A stretch of 64,000 bases of DNA from Rhipicephalus microplus (lineage: Eukaryota; Arthropoda; Arachnida; Ixodida; Ixodidae), in NCBI RefSeq assembly GCF_043290135.1, contig NC_134705.1, forward strand, positions 55,591,271 to 55,655,270. The letters are read 5' to 3'. The notes under the pieces are model-generated. The model was not told where the DNA came from. It ran no database searches and saw nothing but the letters and a program-made list of their open reading frames with translations. Shown here in pieces: positions 35,165 through 46,697 of the stretch (the stretch's first letter is position 1; every line of letters starts with the position of its first letter). The translations under genes and the position numbers were made by a program.

Positions 35165-35924
35165 GAAACGGTGGAACGAAATTCTCCATCACGCCACACA
35201 GGAGCTAACTAAGGTCACCATCGAACACTTTAGAAAGACTCTAAACGCACTGGCACAGGAGCGGTATATAAGAAATAACTTTCATCTTTCGGAGTGGCAA
35301 GCTAAAGAACTCGACGTATTTGAGCACAAAAAAACGGAGGAAATTGAAAAACTTAAGAGGAAGAAATTTGCGCGGGACAATGTGTCACAAGCTATACCCA
35401 CTGCTGCTTACAGAAAAAATACCAAACCATCTCACGTTCAAAAACATTTGACACCACACCCCGAAGAGCCAAACGTTATTAACCTTTCCGATAAAGAACT
35501 TAGCAAAGAAGAATTGAGTATACTATCACGCGAACTTACATTCTGCCCTGGCAACGGAAGGTACGATGAACTCACGCTCCTGAAAGAGCTAGACGACTTC
35601 GCACGAAATTTACGATTGGAGGAATATTTCTTTGATAAACGCGAAAAAGATAACGCACTTTTTCGTGGGGTAATCGGACGGCAATGGACTCCAGACGCCA
35701 ACAGAGATCTACATCTGGATCTCTATATAGACGCAGTTCAAAAAGTACTTATACATGCGTACAAGGTGCACAAACCAAGCATGAATAACATATCAAAAAG
35801 AGAAAAAGAGGCACTACTCACGTTGAGCAACTGCGAAGATCTCGTCATTAAACCAGCAGACAAAGGAGGCGCGATTGTTATTCTGAATAGATCGACTACA
35901 TTGAGGAAGGCAAGCGACAACTAA
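35163..35924 (+). pseudogene. PLE1 N-terminal coding part
   Basis: This 253-codon frame starts just at the junction with the inverted copy, so its first codons are probably not native. It contains FHLSEWQAKELDVFEHKK, ELTFCPGNGRYDELTLLKEL and LVIKPADKGGAIVILNR, the region before RT motif 1 in Penelope proteins. The frame is lost by a one-base change around 35889-35893, after which the coding sense continues in the next frame through 36083-37678. Confidence 0.8.
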
Positions 35925-37678
35925 ATAACAAACAATTCTACAAACACCTCGACTTTGACCCTACCACGGAGCACAAAAAGATCATTGTAACAACCCTAGA
36001 AGATCTCACACGTGAAGGCGCCATTGATTCAAAGCTTAAAAAGGCACTTATTACGGTACATTCGGCGCCTGGTCGTTTTTACATGCTGCCGAAGATTCAT
36101 AAAGAGAATAACCCTGGCAGACCCATTATATCAGGCACGGGAACGTTAACGAAACCCATTTCCAGATATATTGATTCTTTAATCAAAGACATACCACCCA
36201 CACACGAGTCCTCCTTGCGTGACACAAACCACTTTCTTCGGGAAATAGCAGACGTGAAAATTCCACATGGTGCATTTCTCGTAACATTGGATGTTAGCTC
36301 ACTCTACACAAATATCCCACATGACGATGGTGTCAGGGCGCTTGTTGAATCGTATGGCACACACAACCCTGTCGCTTATGCGAGCAAAAAAGTAATTGAA
36401 ATCTTCACAAGACTTGTACTCGATTTGAACAGCTTTGAATTTAACAACCAGTACTACCTTCAAATCAGCGGCACGGCAATGGGTACAAGAATGGCCCCAA
36501 ACTACGCTAGTATATTCATGGACCACATAGAGTCCAATTTTCTTTCATCTTGTAATATCAAACCATTACTCTATAAACGGTACCTAGATGATATATTCAT
36601 AATTCGGACACATTCGGAAAACGAGCTCCTCAAATTCATACTGGCATTCAACCAGGTACACCCCAGCATTTATATTACACACTCCTATTCTAACACTGAA
36701 ATAAACTTTCTTGATGTACTCATTCGAGTTGACGATGGTGTGTTGGTAAGTAGCGTATGCAGAAAACCTACGGACAGAAAACAATACCTGCAGTTCAAAA
36801 GCTGCCACCCGCGACATTGCAAGACCAGCATTCCCTATTCCCAAGCACACAGATTCCGACGAATCTGCTCCCGCACCGAGGACTTCCACAAAAACAGCAC
36901 ACATATGCGCGAAGTACTCCTTAATAAAGAATACCCGCCAGCTATCATCAATGACGCCATCAAAAAAGCTGAAAATCTGGACCACCAGATTCTTCTCAAC
37001 CACCAGAAAAGCGCCGACCAACACCGCAACAAAAACTTGCTATTAACTTTCACGAGCAACCGAACGAACATAAACAAGGTCCTAAGAAAACATTTTAACA
37101 TATTGGAACAGAGCGTGCGACTATCCAAAATTTTCACTTCTCCTCTTTGTGTTGTATACAGACGGCCGAAAAATATAAAGGATCATATAATAAATTCAAA
37201 GATAGGTGTGAAATCTCAAATGGGGTGTCACCCTTGCGGAAAAAGCAGATGCAAGGTATGCAAACACAGGCAGACAACGACAGTGTGGAAAAGCACCCAC
37301 TCGGATTTTAAGCACAGGATAAGAGGTGCACTAGACTGTGACTCAGACAACGTAAGATACCTCCTGGAATGTGGGGCATGTAACAAGCAATACGTGGGCC
37401 AGGCAGACTTTCCGTTTAGGATTAGATTCAACAACCATCGGGCACATGTACGATCTCTGCCAGGCCTTCCACTTTCAAAACACTGCACATTAAAAGACCA
37501 CAGCTTTGATGACATCAGGGTTACACTACTAGAAAACAACTTTCGAACAATCAGAGAACGGAAACAACGGGAATCTTATTTTATCTACAAATTTAACACG
37601 ATAAAATACGGAATAAATGAACACCCAGGCACTCTGTCATCGTTACGACAGCTAAAAGACGCAAATGCTACTCTCTAA
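35894..37678 (+). pseudogene. PLE1 reverse transcriptase plus GIY-YIG endonuclease
   Basis: Penelope proteins combine a telomerase-like RT with a GIY-YIG nuclease. Visible blocks are FYMLPKIHKENNPGRPIIS, TLDVSSLYTNIPHDDG, GTAMGTRMAPNYASIFM and the catalytic KRYLDDIFII (about 36580), then INFLDVLI. A Cys/His-rich linker follows (CHPCGKSRCKVCKH). The C-terminal nuclease has VRYLLECGACNKQYVGQ, RFNNHR and an ERKQRESYFIYKF helix. The catalytic residues look intact. The only lesion seen is the single frameshift just before this segment. The first ATG in this frame is at 36083, inside the conserved region, so it is not a separate gene. Confidence 0.9.
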
Positions 37679-38538
37679 TCAGTCCGGTTTCATTACGACA
37701 ATACTATTACCCGCTAACAAAGCTTTTGGCCTATGCATCTGACAACATAGAAATGATTTGCCTCATCAAGCACAGCTGGAACGCACAGATAAGTGGTCCC
37801 GGATGACGTACGGTCCCCCCCCTTTTCTTTTTGTTTCTTCTTTAAGTTTTAACGCACATTCTGTTCCTTCACTGACAAGGAGCTGACAGCTAGGTGGTTT
37901 CGTTAACTTTTTCATACATGCGCGCATGTGTTCCCAGTGAGTCGCAACTGTGTGGTGACTGTCCCGGATGTCATACAGTCTCCCCCCCCCCCTGTTCTTC
38001 TTTTTTTTCTTCTTTATAATTTTTAACGCACATTCTGTTCCTTCACTGACAAGGAGCCATTGCATATAATGAATATCGATGGCGGCGCCTCAATCACCGG
38101 CTTTTTAATTCCTCCAGACGCCACCAGCACGCACTTGAAGCGCTTAAGCTCTCCCCATTAACTTGTCTTAAATTTCAAATACGAACGAGCCCCCAGCGGA
38201 CTACACGGAAAGGTGAAATACAAGAACGGCGGCACACTGCTCACTTGAGGAAGAGTGGGTGCGGGGGAGGTATTGTTGACAATGATCACATTGCTCATCT
38301 ACCTCTGCCCTACTCTGTTGAGATGCAGCCCCTTTCTAATTACGCCGAGTCGGTCTTGCTTCTTCTCCTAGATTTTCTATATTTTATTTAATGTTTCTCC
38401 TCCCGTTTCGCTGTTTCTTCTTCTTTTTTTCTCTCTCTCTCTTTTCTTTCTTTTTTTCTTTTTTTTCTTTTCTTTTGACCCCTTCCCTCCTGTCTCGACA
38501 GGCTAGAAGAAGACACAGAACATGTGTAAATAGTATTA

Positions 38539-38577
38539 TGCCTTGAAAAAGACGGGGTTCCCGTCGAAACGTCGGCA
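38539..38577 (+). ncRNA. Hammerhead-ribozyme-like motif at the PLE1 3' end
   Basis: The layout is stem I TGCC (38539) with GGCA (38574), stem II GACGGG (38551) with CCCGTC (38560), and the conserved GAAAC followed by GTC (38566-38573). This is the compact hammerhead layout reported for Penelope-like elements. The CTGANGA box reads TTGAAAA, so two core bases differ and cleavage is doubtful. Confidence 0.45.
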
Positions 38578-38609
38578 CAATACACAGTTGTTATGTGAAA
38601 GTGCATCTA

Positions 38610-38913
<304 letters not shown>

Positions 38914-38960
<47 letters not shown>

Positions 38961-38970
38961 CGTTTGTGTG
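38914..38970. repeat. (TA)n then (TG)n array
   Basis: Simple repeat between SINE2 and the TRG1 LTR. Confidence 0.9.
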
Positions 38971-39079
38971 TGACGCTATGATGAATGGGCGCCGTGGCCT
39001 GGCTCATACGCCATGTTTATTCTATTCTGAATTCTTCCTCCTCTAATTCTCCTAACCGTCTCTGCCTTCTTACGTCACA
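38971..39079 (-). repeat. TRG1 3' LTR
   Basis: It spans TGACGCTATGATGAATGGGC to TACGTCACA and contains GGCTCATACGCCATGTTTAT. It matches 41011-41120 with scattered differences, indicating an old insertion. Confidence 0.8.
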
Positions 39080-39132
39080 GGATTCCCCCTCTCCCCAAAA
39101 GAAGTTGCGTCAGATGAACAGAAATTATAAAC

Positions 39133-39531
39133 TCAACATGCATGACTAAAAGTGAACACAGTAAAAAAAGGGAACATCGTTCCATGTCCCATGAAGTTTC
39201 CGTAAACACACTTTAGCTTCACAGGCGAGTGCAGCAGTCCGGTAAGTCCTGGAGTTCTGGTGGGCGAGCCTGACTGTTGTGTACTGTCAAACACAAGTAC
39301 ACCTTGAACGTGGACACCGGAGATGATGAAACTGATTGTATACTTGCAAAGAATGAACGTGGTGTGAATGCTTTGGAGCACCAGCAGCATGATTGGTGTA
39401 GACGCCGTGCTCTTTGCCTTGATTGGTACACATGCCGTGCCACCCGTCTGTGTGTTTGTTGAACAAGACTGATGCGGTGATTTCTGCGTCCTTCCGTAAT
39501 ATAGGGCGTGGTTTTGCGCCTTCTTCGTCAC
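39133..39531 (-). pseudogene. TRG1 gag C-terminal frame
   Basis: It overlaps the end of the main gag frame by four bases in a different frame. Its end (VQGVLVFDSTQQSGSPTRTP) is recognisably similar to the C-terminal part of TRG2 (KACLCFPEHNSQPRPPEL), so it is a conserved part of the element, reached either by a frameshift mutation or by recoding. Confidence 0.5.
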
Positions 39532-40880
39532 TTTGTGTCCTGTTGTCTGAAAAGCTTTGATTGTAGACTGAATCTTGATCTCTTCTGGAGAAAACTTGTG
39601 CGATGTTCGTTTTTGCGAAAATGTCCTGAAATAGAAGACTTCTTTGTCTTAAGCAAAACGTATATAATTTGTCTTCGCTTCACTTGACCCGCTTGTAGAC
39701 GCCTTTGTTTAATCCTCGCGTGTTCTTCCAAAGATTTTTCTGCTCGTAGTCGTCCTTGCTGGTGTAGCCCATGGAGACTCTGTTGTTCTTGGGCTTGCTT
39801 TTGCTGGCATTGATAGTGTTCATGTGGTAGGAGCTGAGGTGGCAGCCATTTTTGACTACGGCACTCATTTTCTGGCCAACTTGATGCAGTGTCCAGTAGG
39901 CAAATGGTAGTCAGTGGACTGTTATGCAGCATTTCGGGTAATGAAGGTTGTGCGCTCGAATTTACTGGAGACTCTTCGGAGGCTCTTGTTACGCCGTTCT
40001 TAATGGACGCTTCTGGCTCTCGGCAAAGTGTGCGATTTGATGGTTCCGATCCTCCTGTGTTGTTAAGACTCTCAAGTGGCCATGCACTGGATCGTGACAC
40101 CACAGCAGGCGTAGTTTGGTCAGATTTCAGTCGGAAATTCTTGTCTTTCTGTGTAAATAACGGGTTAAGCCGTTCTGATGCATGCATCTGCACAGAAAAG
40201 CCAGAGCCTGACTGAGTATCTTTAGCGGACATCACCTCTATATCAACCGTAGTAAGCATGTGAGATGCGAGGTGAGCGCTGTGAGCAACTGAAGGGCCAA
40301 GCGACGAAAAAGTAGGATGTTGTCGAAGTGTGCGAGACGAAAAGTACTGTGCACAGAGTGGCTCCCTAATGTGAGTGCTATGGTGCAGTGATGACGTAAA
40401 AGTTGGTTTTTGATCGGGCTGTTGCAAAACGCGGTGCGATGGAGGGTACACTCTTTCTGAAAACAAATCTGGCTGCCTTTCTTTGAGAGGGTGCTTTAAT
40501 TGCTCTTGTTTCAAAGACAGATTTATTTTTGGTGTCCTAATGCGTGAGCAGTGCTCTTGACTGCGGCGACAGAGCGCGGTTGTCTGTGGATTGTCGGTTA
40601 TAAGCGAATCTTCGTCGTAGTCGTCATTGTCTTCTTTAAACCAAACGATTATTTCTTTTTTTATCTATTCCCATGACTCGTCGTTTTGAAATATTTGAGT
40701 GAGATAGAATTTGAAAGCCTCACCGGAGATGTTGTCGGTATAGTTTATGATCATCTCCCGTTCCGACCATGATGAAGTAGTAGCGTGGAGCTCGAACAGG
40801 TCGAACCAGTCCTGTATAGCTCCATCGCCCACTGCTCCGGTGTACTTGGGGATGGGAAGGTCAGTCAATAGTTCTGTCAT
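39528..40880 (-). pseudogene. TRG1 gag-like protein with one premature stop
   Basis: From ATG at 40880 the frame reads LPIPKYTGAVGDGAIQDWF, FELHATTSSWSEREM and GEAFKFYLTQIFQNDESWE, which is a retrotransposon-gag-like N-terminal domain. A TAG at 40662-40664 stands where TRG2 has Lys; the same frame then stays open to 39528. The C-terminal half is rich in Ser, Gln and basic residues, including a QCQQKQAQEQQS stretch. No CCHC knuckle was found. Gag would form the particle that packages the element RNA. Confidence 0.7.
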
Positions 40881-41010
40881 AGTGCTGGTCGCTGTGTGTG
40901 GCCAGGAGATGATTCCGTAGTCTATGTATGGTCAAGGCGTCTTGTGGAGAACTGTGTCGATGATGAGACACTGTTGAAATGGCTGGGAGGTCTTCATCCT
41001 GTCGACTCAT

Positions 41011-41240
<230 letters not shown>

Positions 41241-41278
41241 TTTAGGCAGGCATGGTGGTTGAGTAGCCGTAGCGTTGT

Positions 41279-41428
41279 ATATAGTCCAGTAGATCCTCTG
41301 TGAGCGGTCACAACGTGGTTTATTTCGACGTTTCGGCCTAGAGTCTGGCCTTCATCAGGATGAAGGCCAGACTCTAGGCCGAAACATCAAAATAAACCAC
41401 GTTGTGACCGCTCACGGAAAATCTATTG

Positions 41429-41435
<7 letters not shown>
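41279..41435 (-). repeat. Perfectly centred palindrome with a hammerhead-like core
   Basis: Arms 41279-41356 and 41359-41435 are reverse complements with few mismatches, around the two-base centre AG. The outer ends are ATAGTCCA and TGGACTAT, bounded by (TA)n. On the minus strand it contains CTGATGA (41358-41352), stem II GGCC/GGCC and GAAAC followed by GTC (41334-41327), which are the conserved hammerhead boxes. A stem I partner is not evident because of the inverted arrangement. It looks like two Penelope-type terminal sequences joined head to head. Confidence 0.65.

Positions 41436-41481
<46 letters not shown>
41431..41481. repeat. (TA)n array
   Basis: It directly abuts the 3' LTR of G2. 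Confidence 0.95.
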
Positions 41482-41485
<4 letters not shown>

Positions 41486-41610
41486 GAAGAGCATTATTCG
41501 AGACGAGCTCGAGCTGGCACGCACTGATGATAATATCTACAGATGAGGAAATTATACAAACGATGATGACACGTCCGATTGATAAAGGATAGTCGGTGAC
41601 TGCGCTCAAA
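41482..41610 (-). repeat. G2 3' LTR
   Basis: It contains GAGACGAGCTCGAGCTGGCA, CGCACTGATGATAATATC and GGTGACTGCGCTCA and is the diverged partner of 46494-46621. On its own strand it ends in CTCA next to (TA)n. Confidence 0.85.
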
Positions 41611-41901
41611 CTAATTCCCCGTCACGCTAGAAGCGGCCTACTGGCCGCGCGAGAGACAATATTAGGAATTGCGTCAGGAATATAGTTTCAGTCGCGAAAC
41701 GTGCACAATTTCTGTCCCACGGCAACGGTGGTCGGAGGAAGCGTTAAGTGATGAGATACGGTAATGAACGGGAGACATTTGTTCAATCACCGCATAAGGT
41801 CCTATCAAACGACTGAGGAAGTTTTCACATAAACCGGGCACACGCACGGGAGTCCACAGAAGAACTTCGTCTCCAGGGGAAAAGGTGACAGCACGGTGAG
41901 T

Positions 41902-42528
41902 TCAGTCGCAGCGAGACTTGCGAGCTTCCTGAGAAATGCTGGTGGTGATTCGGGCCAGATGATGGCGGTGCTCGAGGCGAGACAAAAATTGTGCGGATAA
42001 AGGTCCTGCTGAGGTAGCAGGAGCCGTAAGGAAGGAGACGTCCAGAGTTACACTTGTAGAGCGGCCATGAACCAGAAAATAGGGAGAAAAGCCGGTGGTG
42101 CGTTGCGCAGCCGTATTGTAGGCGAACGTTACGAATGACAAAATGGCGTCCCAGTTCGTGTGGTCAGGGTTAACGTACGTGGCACTCTTGTCCGAGAGAG
42201 TGCGATGAAAGCGTTCCTTCAAGCCACTTGTTTGTGGATGATAAGTAGAAGTTGTCTTGTGGATTGTGTTGGCAGAGCGTAGAACCTCATACAACAATAG
42301 AGGAAAAAAGACCTTGCCGCGGTCGCTGAGCAGAACACGTGGAGCTGCACGGCATAAAAATATGTTACTCAGAAAAAAATCGGCTACTTCAGTGGCTGTA
42401 GCAGCGGGCAGTGAGGCTGTTTCCGCGTAACGAGGGAGGTGGTCAACAGCCGTCACAATCCAACAATTTTCATTGGAGGTCACAGAAAGGGGGCCGTACA
42501 AGTCTATCCCGACGACTTCGAACGGCAA
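41902..42528 (-). pseudogene. G2 integrase catalytic core
   Basis: FEVVGIDLYGPL (first Asp), VTAVDHLPRYAET, VLLSDRGKVF (second Asp) and YHPQTSGLKERFHRTL (Glu) give the full D,D-E set. HTNWDAILSFVTFAYNTA and FSPYFLVHGR follow. Beyond about 41902 the C-terminal part is out of frame. Confidence 0.85.
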
Positions 42529-43107
42529 AGCGGGACAAGGAAGACGTTGGAGAAAGCCAGAAGGAGCAGTAGTTGGTCGTTTCCGCCGTTGACATAAGGC
42601 ACATGAAGAAACATATTTGGCGATGGGGGAAGTGAGGCCAGGCCAGGTGAACCGACTGCGTATTTTGTCGTACGTTTTGTGATAGCCGAGATGCCCAACA
42701 GCAGAATCATCGTGGAATGTCTCAAGAACCTCACGTTGTAGACAACGTGGTATAACGGGGACCCATTTGTTTCCTTCAACGTGGTAAATATAGCGATGTA
42801 AAACACCATCGTGAAACTTGAAGTGTTTCAGTTGTCGGCGAAGTCGGGCGTTCGGAGGAGTGGATGTGCCTTCTAAGCGTGCTATTATGGAGTGGCACTA
42901 AGGATCAGCGCGTTGATGTGACACAAGGGTAGAAGAGCAGGTGGATTTTAGCCAACTGAGACCTGCGATGGGAAATGCTGCGGCGGAAATTGGGGAAGTT
43001 GGGCTATTTCGGTTGAGTAGAGGGCAGCGAGAGAGAGCATCAGCATCTTGGTGCTTCTTACCAGACATGTCGACGACATCAAAGTTGTGCTGTTGTAAAT
43101 GAAGCAC
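42529..43107 (-). pseudogene. G2 RNase H tail and integrase zinc-finger region, frameshifted
   Basis: LHLQQHNFDVVDMSGKKHQD and ADALSRCPL (42898-43107) are the end of the RNase H/connection. The His2-Cys2 region lies at 42529-42809 in a broken frame, with the CALCQRRK-type Cys pair discernible near 42580-42600. Confidence 0.7.
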
Positions 43108-44317
43108 TCAGCGGCCAAGACGGCCCGATAAGTTCTTTAGCGACGGAAGCCAGCACAATGCGTTGTAGTCGGAGAAGACTGTGAGGTGGCGGCCGTGCAG
43201 GTATCGACAAAATTCGTACCGCCCATACAACAGCAAGGCACCCTTGTTTGGCTATTGTGTAGATTTTCTCGGCAGCAGTCAAAGCACAACTAGCGTAAGC
43301 GATGACAGGTTCGCATGCGGTGTTGTCACGCTGCAGTAGAACGGCACCGAGACCGTGACCACTGGCGTCAATGTGAAGAATGGTGGGTGCACCTGGATCG
43401 AAGTTACATTGTACCGGGTCGGATGTCAGGGCTTGTTTCAACGCCAGGAAAGCCTTTTCACAGTCTTTGGACCAGACGAATGCCATGTTACTTGCGAGCA
43501 GTTGATGAAGCCGAGAGGCAAGCCTTGCGAAATCACGTATGAAGCGCCGAAAGTAGGATGCCAAGCCGAGAAAACTGCGCAGGTCTTTTTGACGCAACGG
43601 ACGGGGAAACTTGAGGACGGTGGCAAGCTTTTCAGGATCCGGTCGAATACCGTCTTTGCTGACTAAGTGCCCTAGAACCTTGATCGTCTTGCTTGCGAAG
43701 GTGCATTTTTTCGTATTCAGCTGTAAACCAGATTTTGCAATGTACACTAGGACTTCTCCGAGACGTTGCAGAAGTTGCGAAAAGGTAGACGAAAACACTA
43801 TGTTGTTGTGGAGGTAGCATAAGCAGGTTTTCCACTTCAGGCCACGCAGTACGCTGTCAATCATACGTTCGAAGGTATCAGGTGCGTTACAAAGTCCGGA
43901 AGGCATTACGTGAAATTCATATAGCCCATCTGGGGTAGTAGAAGCCATCTTCTCTTTGTAAGATTTGGACACTTGTATTTGCCAGTAGCCCGATCCCAGG
44001 TCAAGACTGGAAAAATACTCTGCGCCATGCAACGAATCTAGTGCATCATCGATTCGAGGGAGAAGGTAAACATCTTTGCGCGTAATTTTGTTCAGTGCCC
44101 GGTAATCAACGCAAAAACGTACTGTTCCGTCTTTCTTTTGCATCAAAATAACTGGCGAAGACCATGGACTTGAGGAAAGACGTATGATATGCCGTCGAAA
44201 CATGTCTGGTACGTTTTCCTCAATTATCTTCCTTTCTGCAATAGACACGTGGTATGGGCGCCGGTGAATTATTCGGGAGCCGTCAGTCTGAATTAGGTGA
44301 GTCGCAGAAGTTGTCAT
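43108..44317 (-). pseudogene. G2 reverse transcriptase and RNase H, catalytic box lost
   Basis: The frame shows [52 protein letters not shown] and LHIDASGHGLGAVLLQRDN. The RT box reads CYLHNNIVFS in the place of [10 protein letters not shown], so both catalytic Asp residues are gone. The RNase H segment loses its frame after VVWAV, around 43200. Confidence 0.85.
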
Positions 44318-44700
44318 ACCAATGATAGAAGATTAAACGTCAAACAAAGAAAGATGTCTGTTCGATAAATTCAGCGATTCTTGACTCTAGGTTGCTGTCA
44401 GATCATGGCTTATCGTCACCGATATAGGAGTGGGAGAGTTGAGTGTCGGCGTGCCTGGCTCTAGTAGGTCTTCTTTACTTGGAAGGGCAACAATTGCAAC
44501 GGGATGCGGGCCAATAGCGCATGTGCCTGTTGATTCACAGGGCAACAATAAGGGTTCGGGGTCTTATTCAACGCATTATTAAAAGCAGACCCTAAAGAAA
44601 AACGAACAAGGCCTGAAATGATCAAGAACTCAATGTACCATGTGGCCATAAGGTAGTAGAAGCACGTCGCCATCCACAATGTTGATGCAATCAAGGCAAA

Positions 44701-45222
44701 TTACTTCTTTTCGGGATGGCCAAAGAACATAATCTGAAGTTCAAGACGAATTCGCTCTTCGGGTTCCGATACAGAAGAGTCGCTTGGATTGACGTGAATG
44801 AGGCGCTGACGACAAGATAAAGAAGCGCGTGCAGACGACAAAAACTCCCACCCCAAAATGAGTTCGTGGGTGCACTCACGGAGAACTGCAACAGCAATAT
44901 GATGAAGAATACCGTCTACGAAAACACGAACTGTACACTGGGCGAGTGGGCGACAAATGGCATTCATCGCAGCACGGTGAGACGGGCCCGAGTAAGGTGT
45001 TGTTAATTTGCGGAGACGGGAGCAAAGGTCAGAGCGAATAATAGAAATAGCAGCGCCAGTATCCACTAGAGCTTTGACGCGTATAGTTTCTACTAACACT
45101 GTTGACAAGTTCGATGGTCTGTCTGGAGGAATTGCTGGCTGTCCAGTGGATGCAGTTTTCCCTCCTAAAACTGCATTGTGGAGTTTTCCGAGTGAGCATT
45201 CAGAACATTGGAGGCGGGCCAC
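44701..45222 (-). pseudogene. G2 protease region
   Basis: The aspartic protease signature [13 protein letters not shown] is intact, followed by HELILGWEFLSSARA, a retropepsin-like C-terminal part. The path onward to the RT is interrupted by stops between 44317 and 44701. Confidence 0.75.
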
Positions 45223-45355
45223 AGAGGCGACATGGAACGGCGATTGGGAGATGATGAGCGGTGGCGAGACTAACGGGAGTTAACAGGCAGACCACTGCTG
45301 TAAGTTGGAGAGGGCGAACGCTGAAAAGAAAAACGGTAAGGCGTGCGCTGGTAGT

Positions 45356-46402
45356 TTATGAGTGAACTGAAGCGTCCGCGTTCCTCTGGAGCGTAGCCAC
45401 GTTGCTCGTACTGTTGGCGCCTTCGGCAAAAGTGAGACATATGACCTCTATAGCCGCAAAAAAAAAACAGATTGGGCGTTGAGGACGCGGCATGGCGTAA
45501 TACGGCTGTGGGTGCTTCGGTGGTGACACTGACGCCACAGGTACATGACCACCTGGTGTAGCCGCTGGGATAGTGGTGAGTGCTGAGAGCGCCGCGACTT
45601 CTGCGTACACTGGTACCTGACGAGGTCTAGATTCGTCGGAACAAGATGGATGTGATGCAGATGCATTCTCTTGCCTAAAAATGATCCGCAAGTTGGTTGG
45701 AGTTGAGGCTAAAGTAGACAGTGGGATGCAGGAAGAGCAGCGCCCATGAAGCTCCTCACGAACGATGTCGCGGACCAGGGCATGGATGTCGAGAGCCACA
45801 GGAAGACGAATGTCCGACGCATCATGGCAAAGGCGAAGAGACTGAAGTTCTCTTAGTCTCTGGCAAAAAGGGATGACACCTTAAGTCGTGGTAGGGTTAT
45901 GCGACGCAAGGGCGTTGAATGGGACGGTATTTATGTCTTTGATAGTATGGTATATTTTGTCCGCTTTGACGCATAGCTGAATTTACACGCTTGCACAAGG
46001 GAAGAACATTCTCATTGTACGAGGTGTATGATTCACCCACCAGCTGAATTCGTTCAGCAAGGTTGTTCATCGCTGCTTCAGCGCGAACACTGGGGGAACC
46101 GAAAATCTGACGGAGCTGCCGTGCGAACATGTCCCAGTCGGGAAGATCTTGGAGGTGGTTCAAAAATCAGGTTTTGGCAACATCAGTTAGGTATAAAGAG
46201 ACCGCACATAACTTATGAAGAGTATCCCAGCTGTTCAACTCGCTGAAGAGTTGCAGGTGTGTAGCCATTCTTCAACGTCATCCCCTTTGAGACCCGAGAA
46301 TACAGGCGGATCACGGTGGTGGCTTTGGATGGCTAGGGTCGACGGCGGAGGCCGGACTGGGCTGGTGCTGTTGGATGGACCAGGATTATCTTGCACTGCC
46401 AT
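45356..46402 (-). pseudogene. G2 gag, in three frames
   Basis: From MAVQDNPG at 46402 the N-terminus reads HRDPPVFSGLKGDDVEEWL. It continues after a frameshift at 45897-46163 (DMFARQLRQIFGSPSVRAEA, ERIQLVGESYTSYNENVLPL) and then at 45356-45799. The zinc-knuckle region begins PQRPICFF and is broken within a run of nine A bases on the plus strand (about 45460). Residues match the gag of G1 in order. Confidence 0.75.
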
Positions 46403-46493
46403 GGCAGGTGACAGTAGGCGACGACCCGAGCGGAGCTCCAGTGGTAACGTGCGAGAGGACACTTGAGGATATAGAAGCACCGTCCACAACTTA

Positions 46494-46618
46494 CGAGGAA
46501 GAGCGTTATTTGAGACGAGCTCGAGCTGGCACGCACTGATGATGATATCTGCAGATGAGGAAAATATACAAATGATGATGACACGTCCACATGATAAGAA
46601 GAGTTGGTGACTGCGCTC

Positions 46619-46621
<3 letters not shown>
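46494..46621 (-). repeat. G2 5' LTR
   Basis: It starts TGTGAGCGCAGTCACC on the minus strand at 46621 and ends near 46494. A TGGACGGTGC sequence shortly after it is a candidate primer-binding site. Confidence 0.8.

Positions 46622-46693
<72 letters not shown>
46622..46693. repeat. (TA)n array
   Basis: About 36 TA repeats between the G2 5' LTR and the palindromic SINE2. Confidence 0.95.

Positions 46694-46694
<1 letters not shown>

Positions 46695-46697
<3 letters not shown>

Larger units (their letters stand above)
41482..46621 (-). mobile_element. G2, decayed Ty3/gypsy retrotransposon
   Basis: LTRs of about 128 bp (41482-41610 and 46494-46621) flank gag, protease, RT, RNase H and integrase in minus-strand order. 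The two LTRs differ by about one base in eight, and the coding parts carry many frameshifts, so the insertion is old. Both outer ends lie against (TA)n. Its order and sequence resemble the intact G1. Confidence 0.9.

Noticed and set aside
36083..37678. Telomerase-like host gene
   Set aside because: The RT is fused to a GIY-YIG nuclease and lies within inverted repeats, which defines a Penelope-like element.
41902..42809. Second intact integrase gene
   Set aside because: The core motifs are good, but the zinc-finger and C-terminal parts are out of frame and the RT box is lost.
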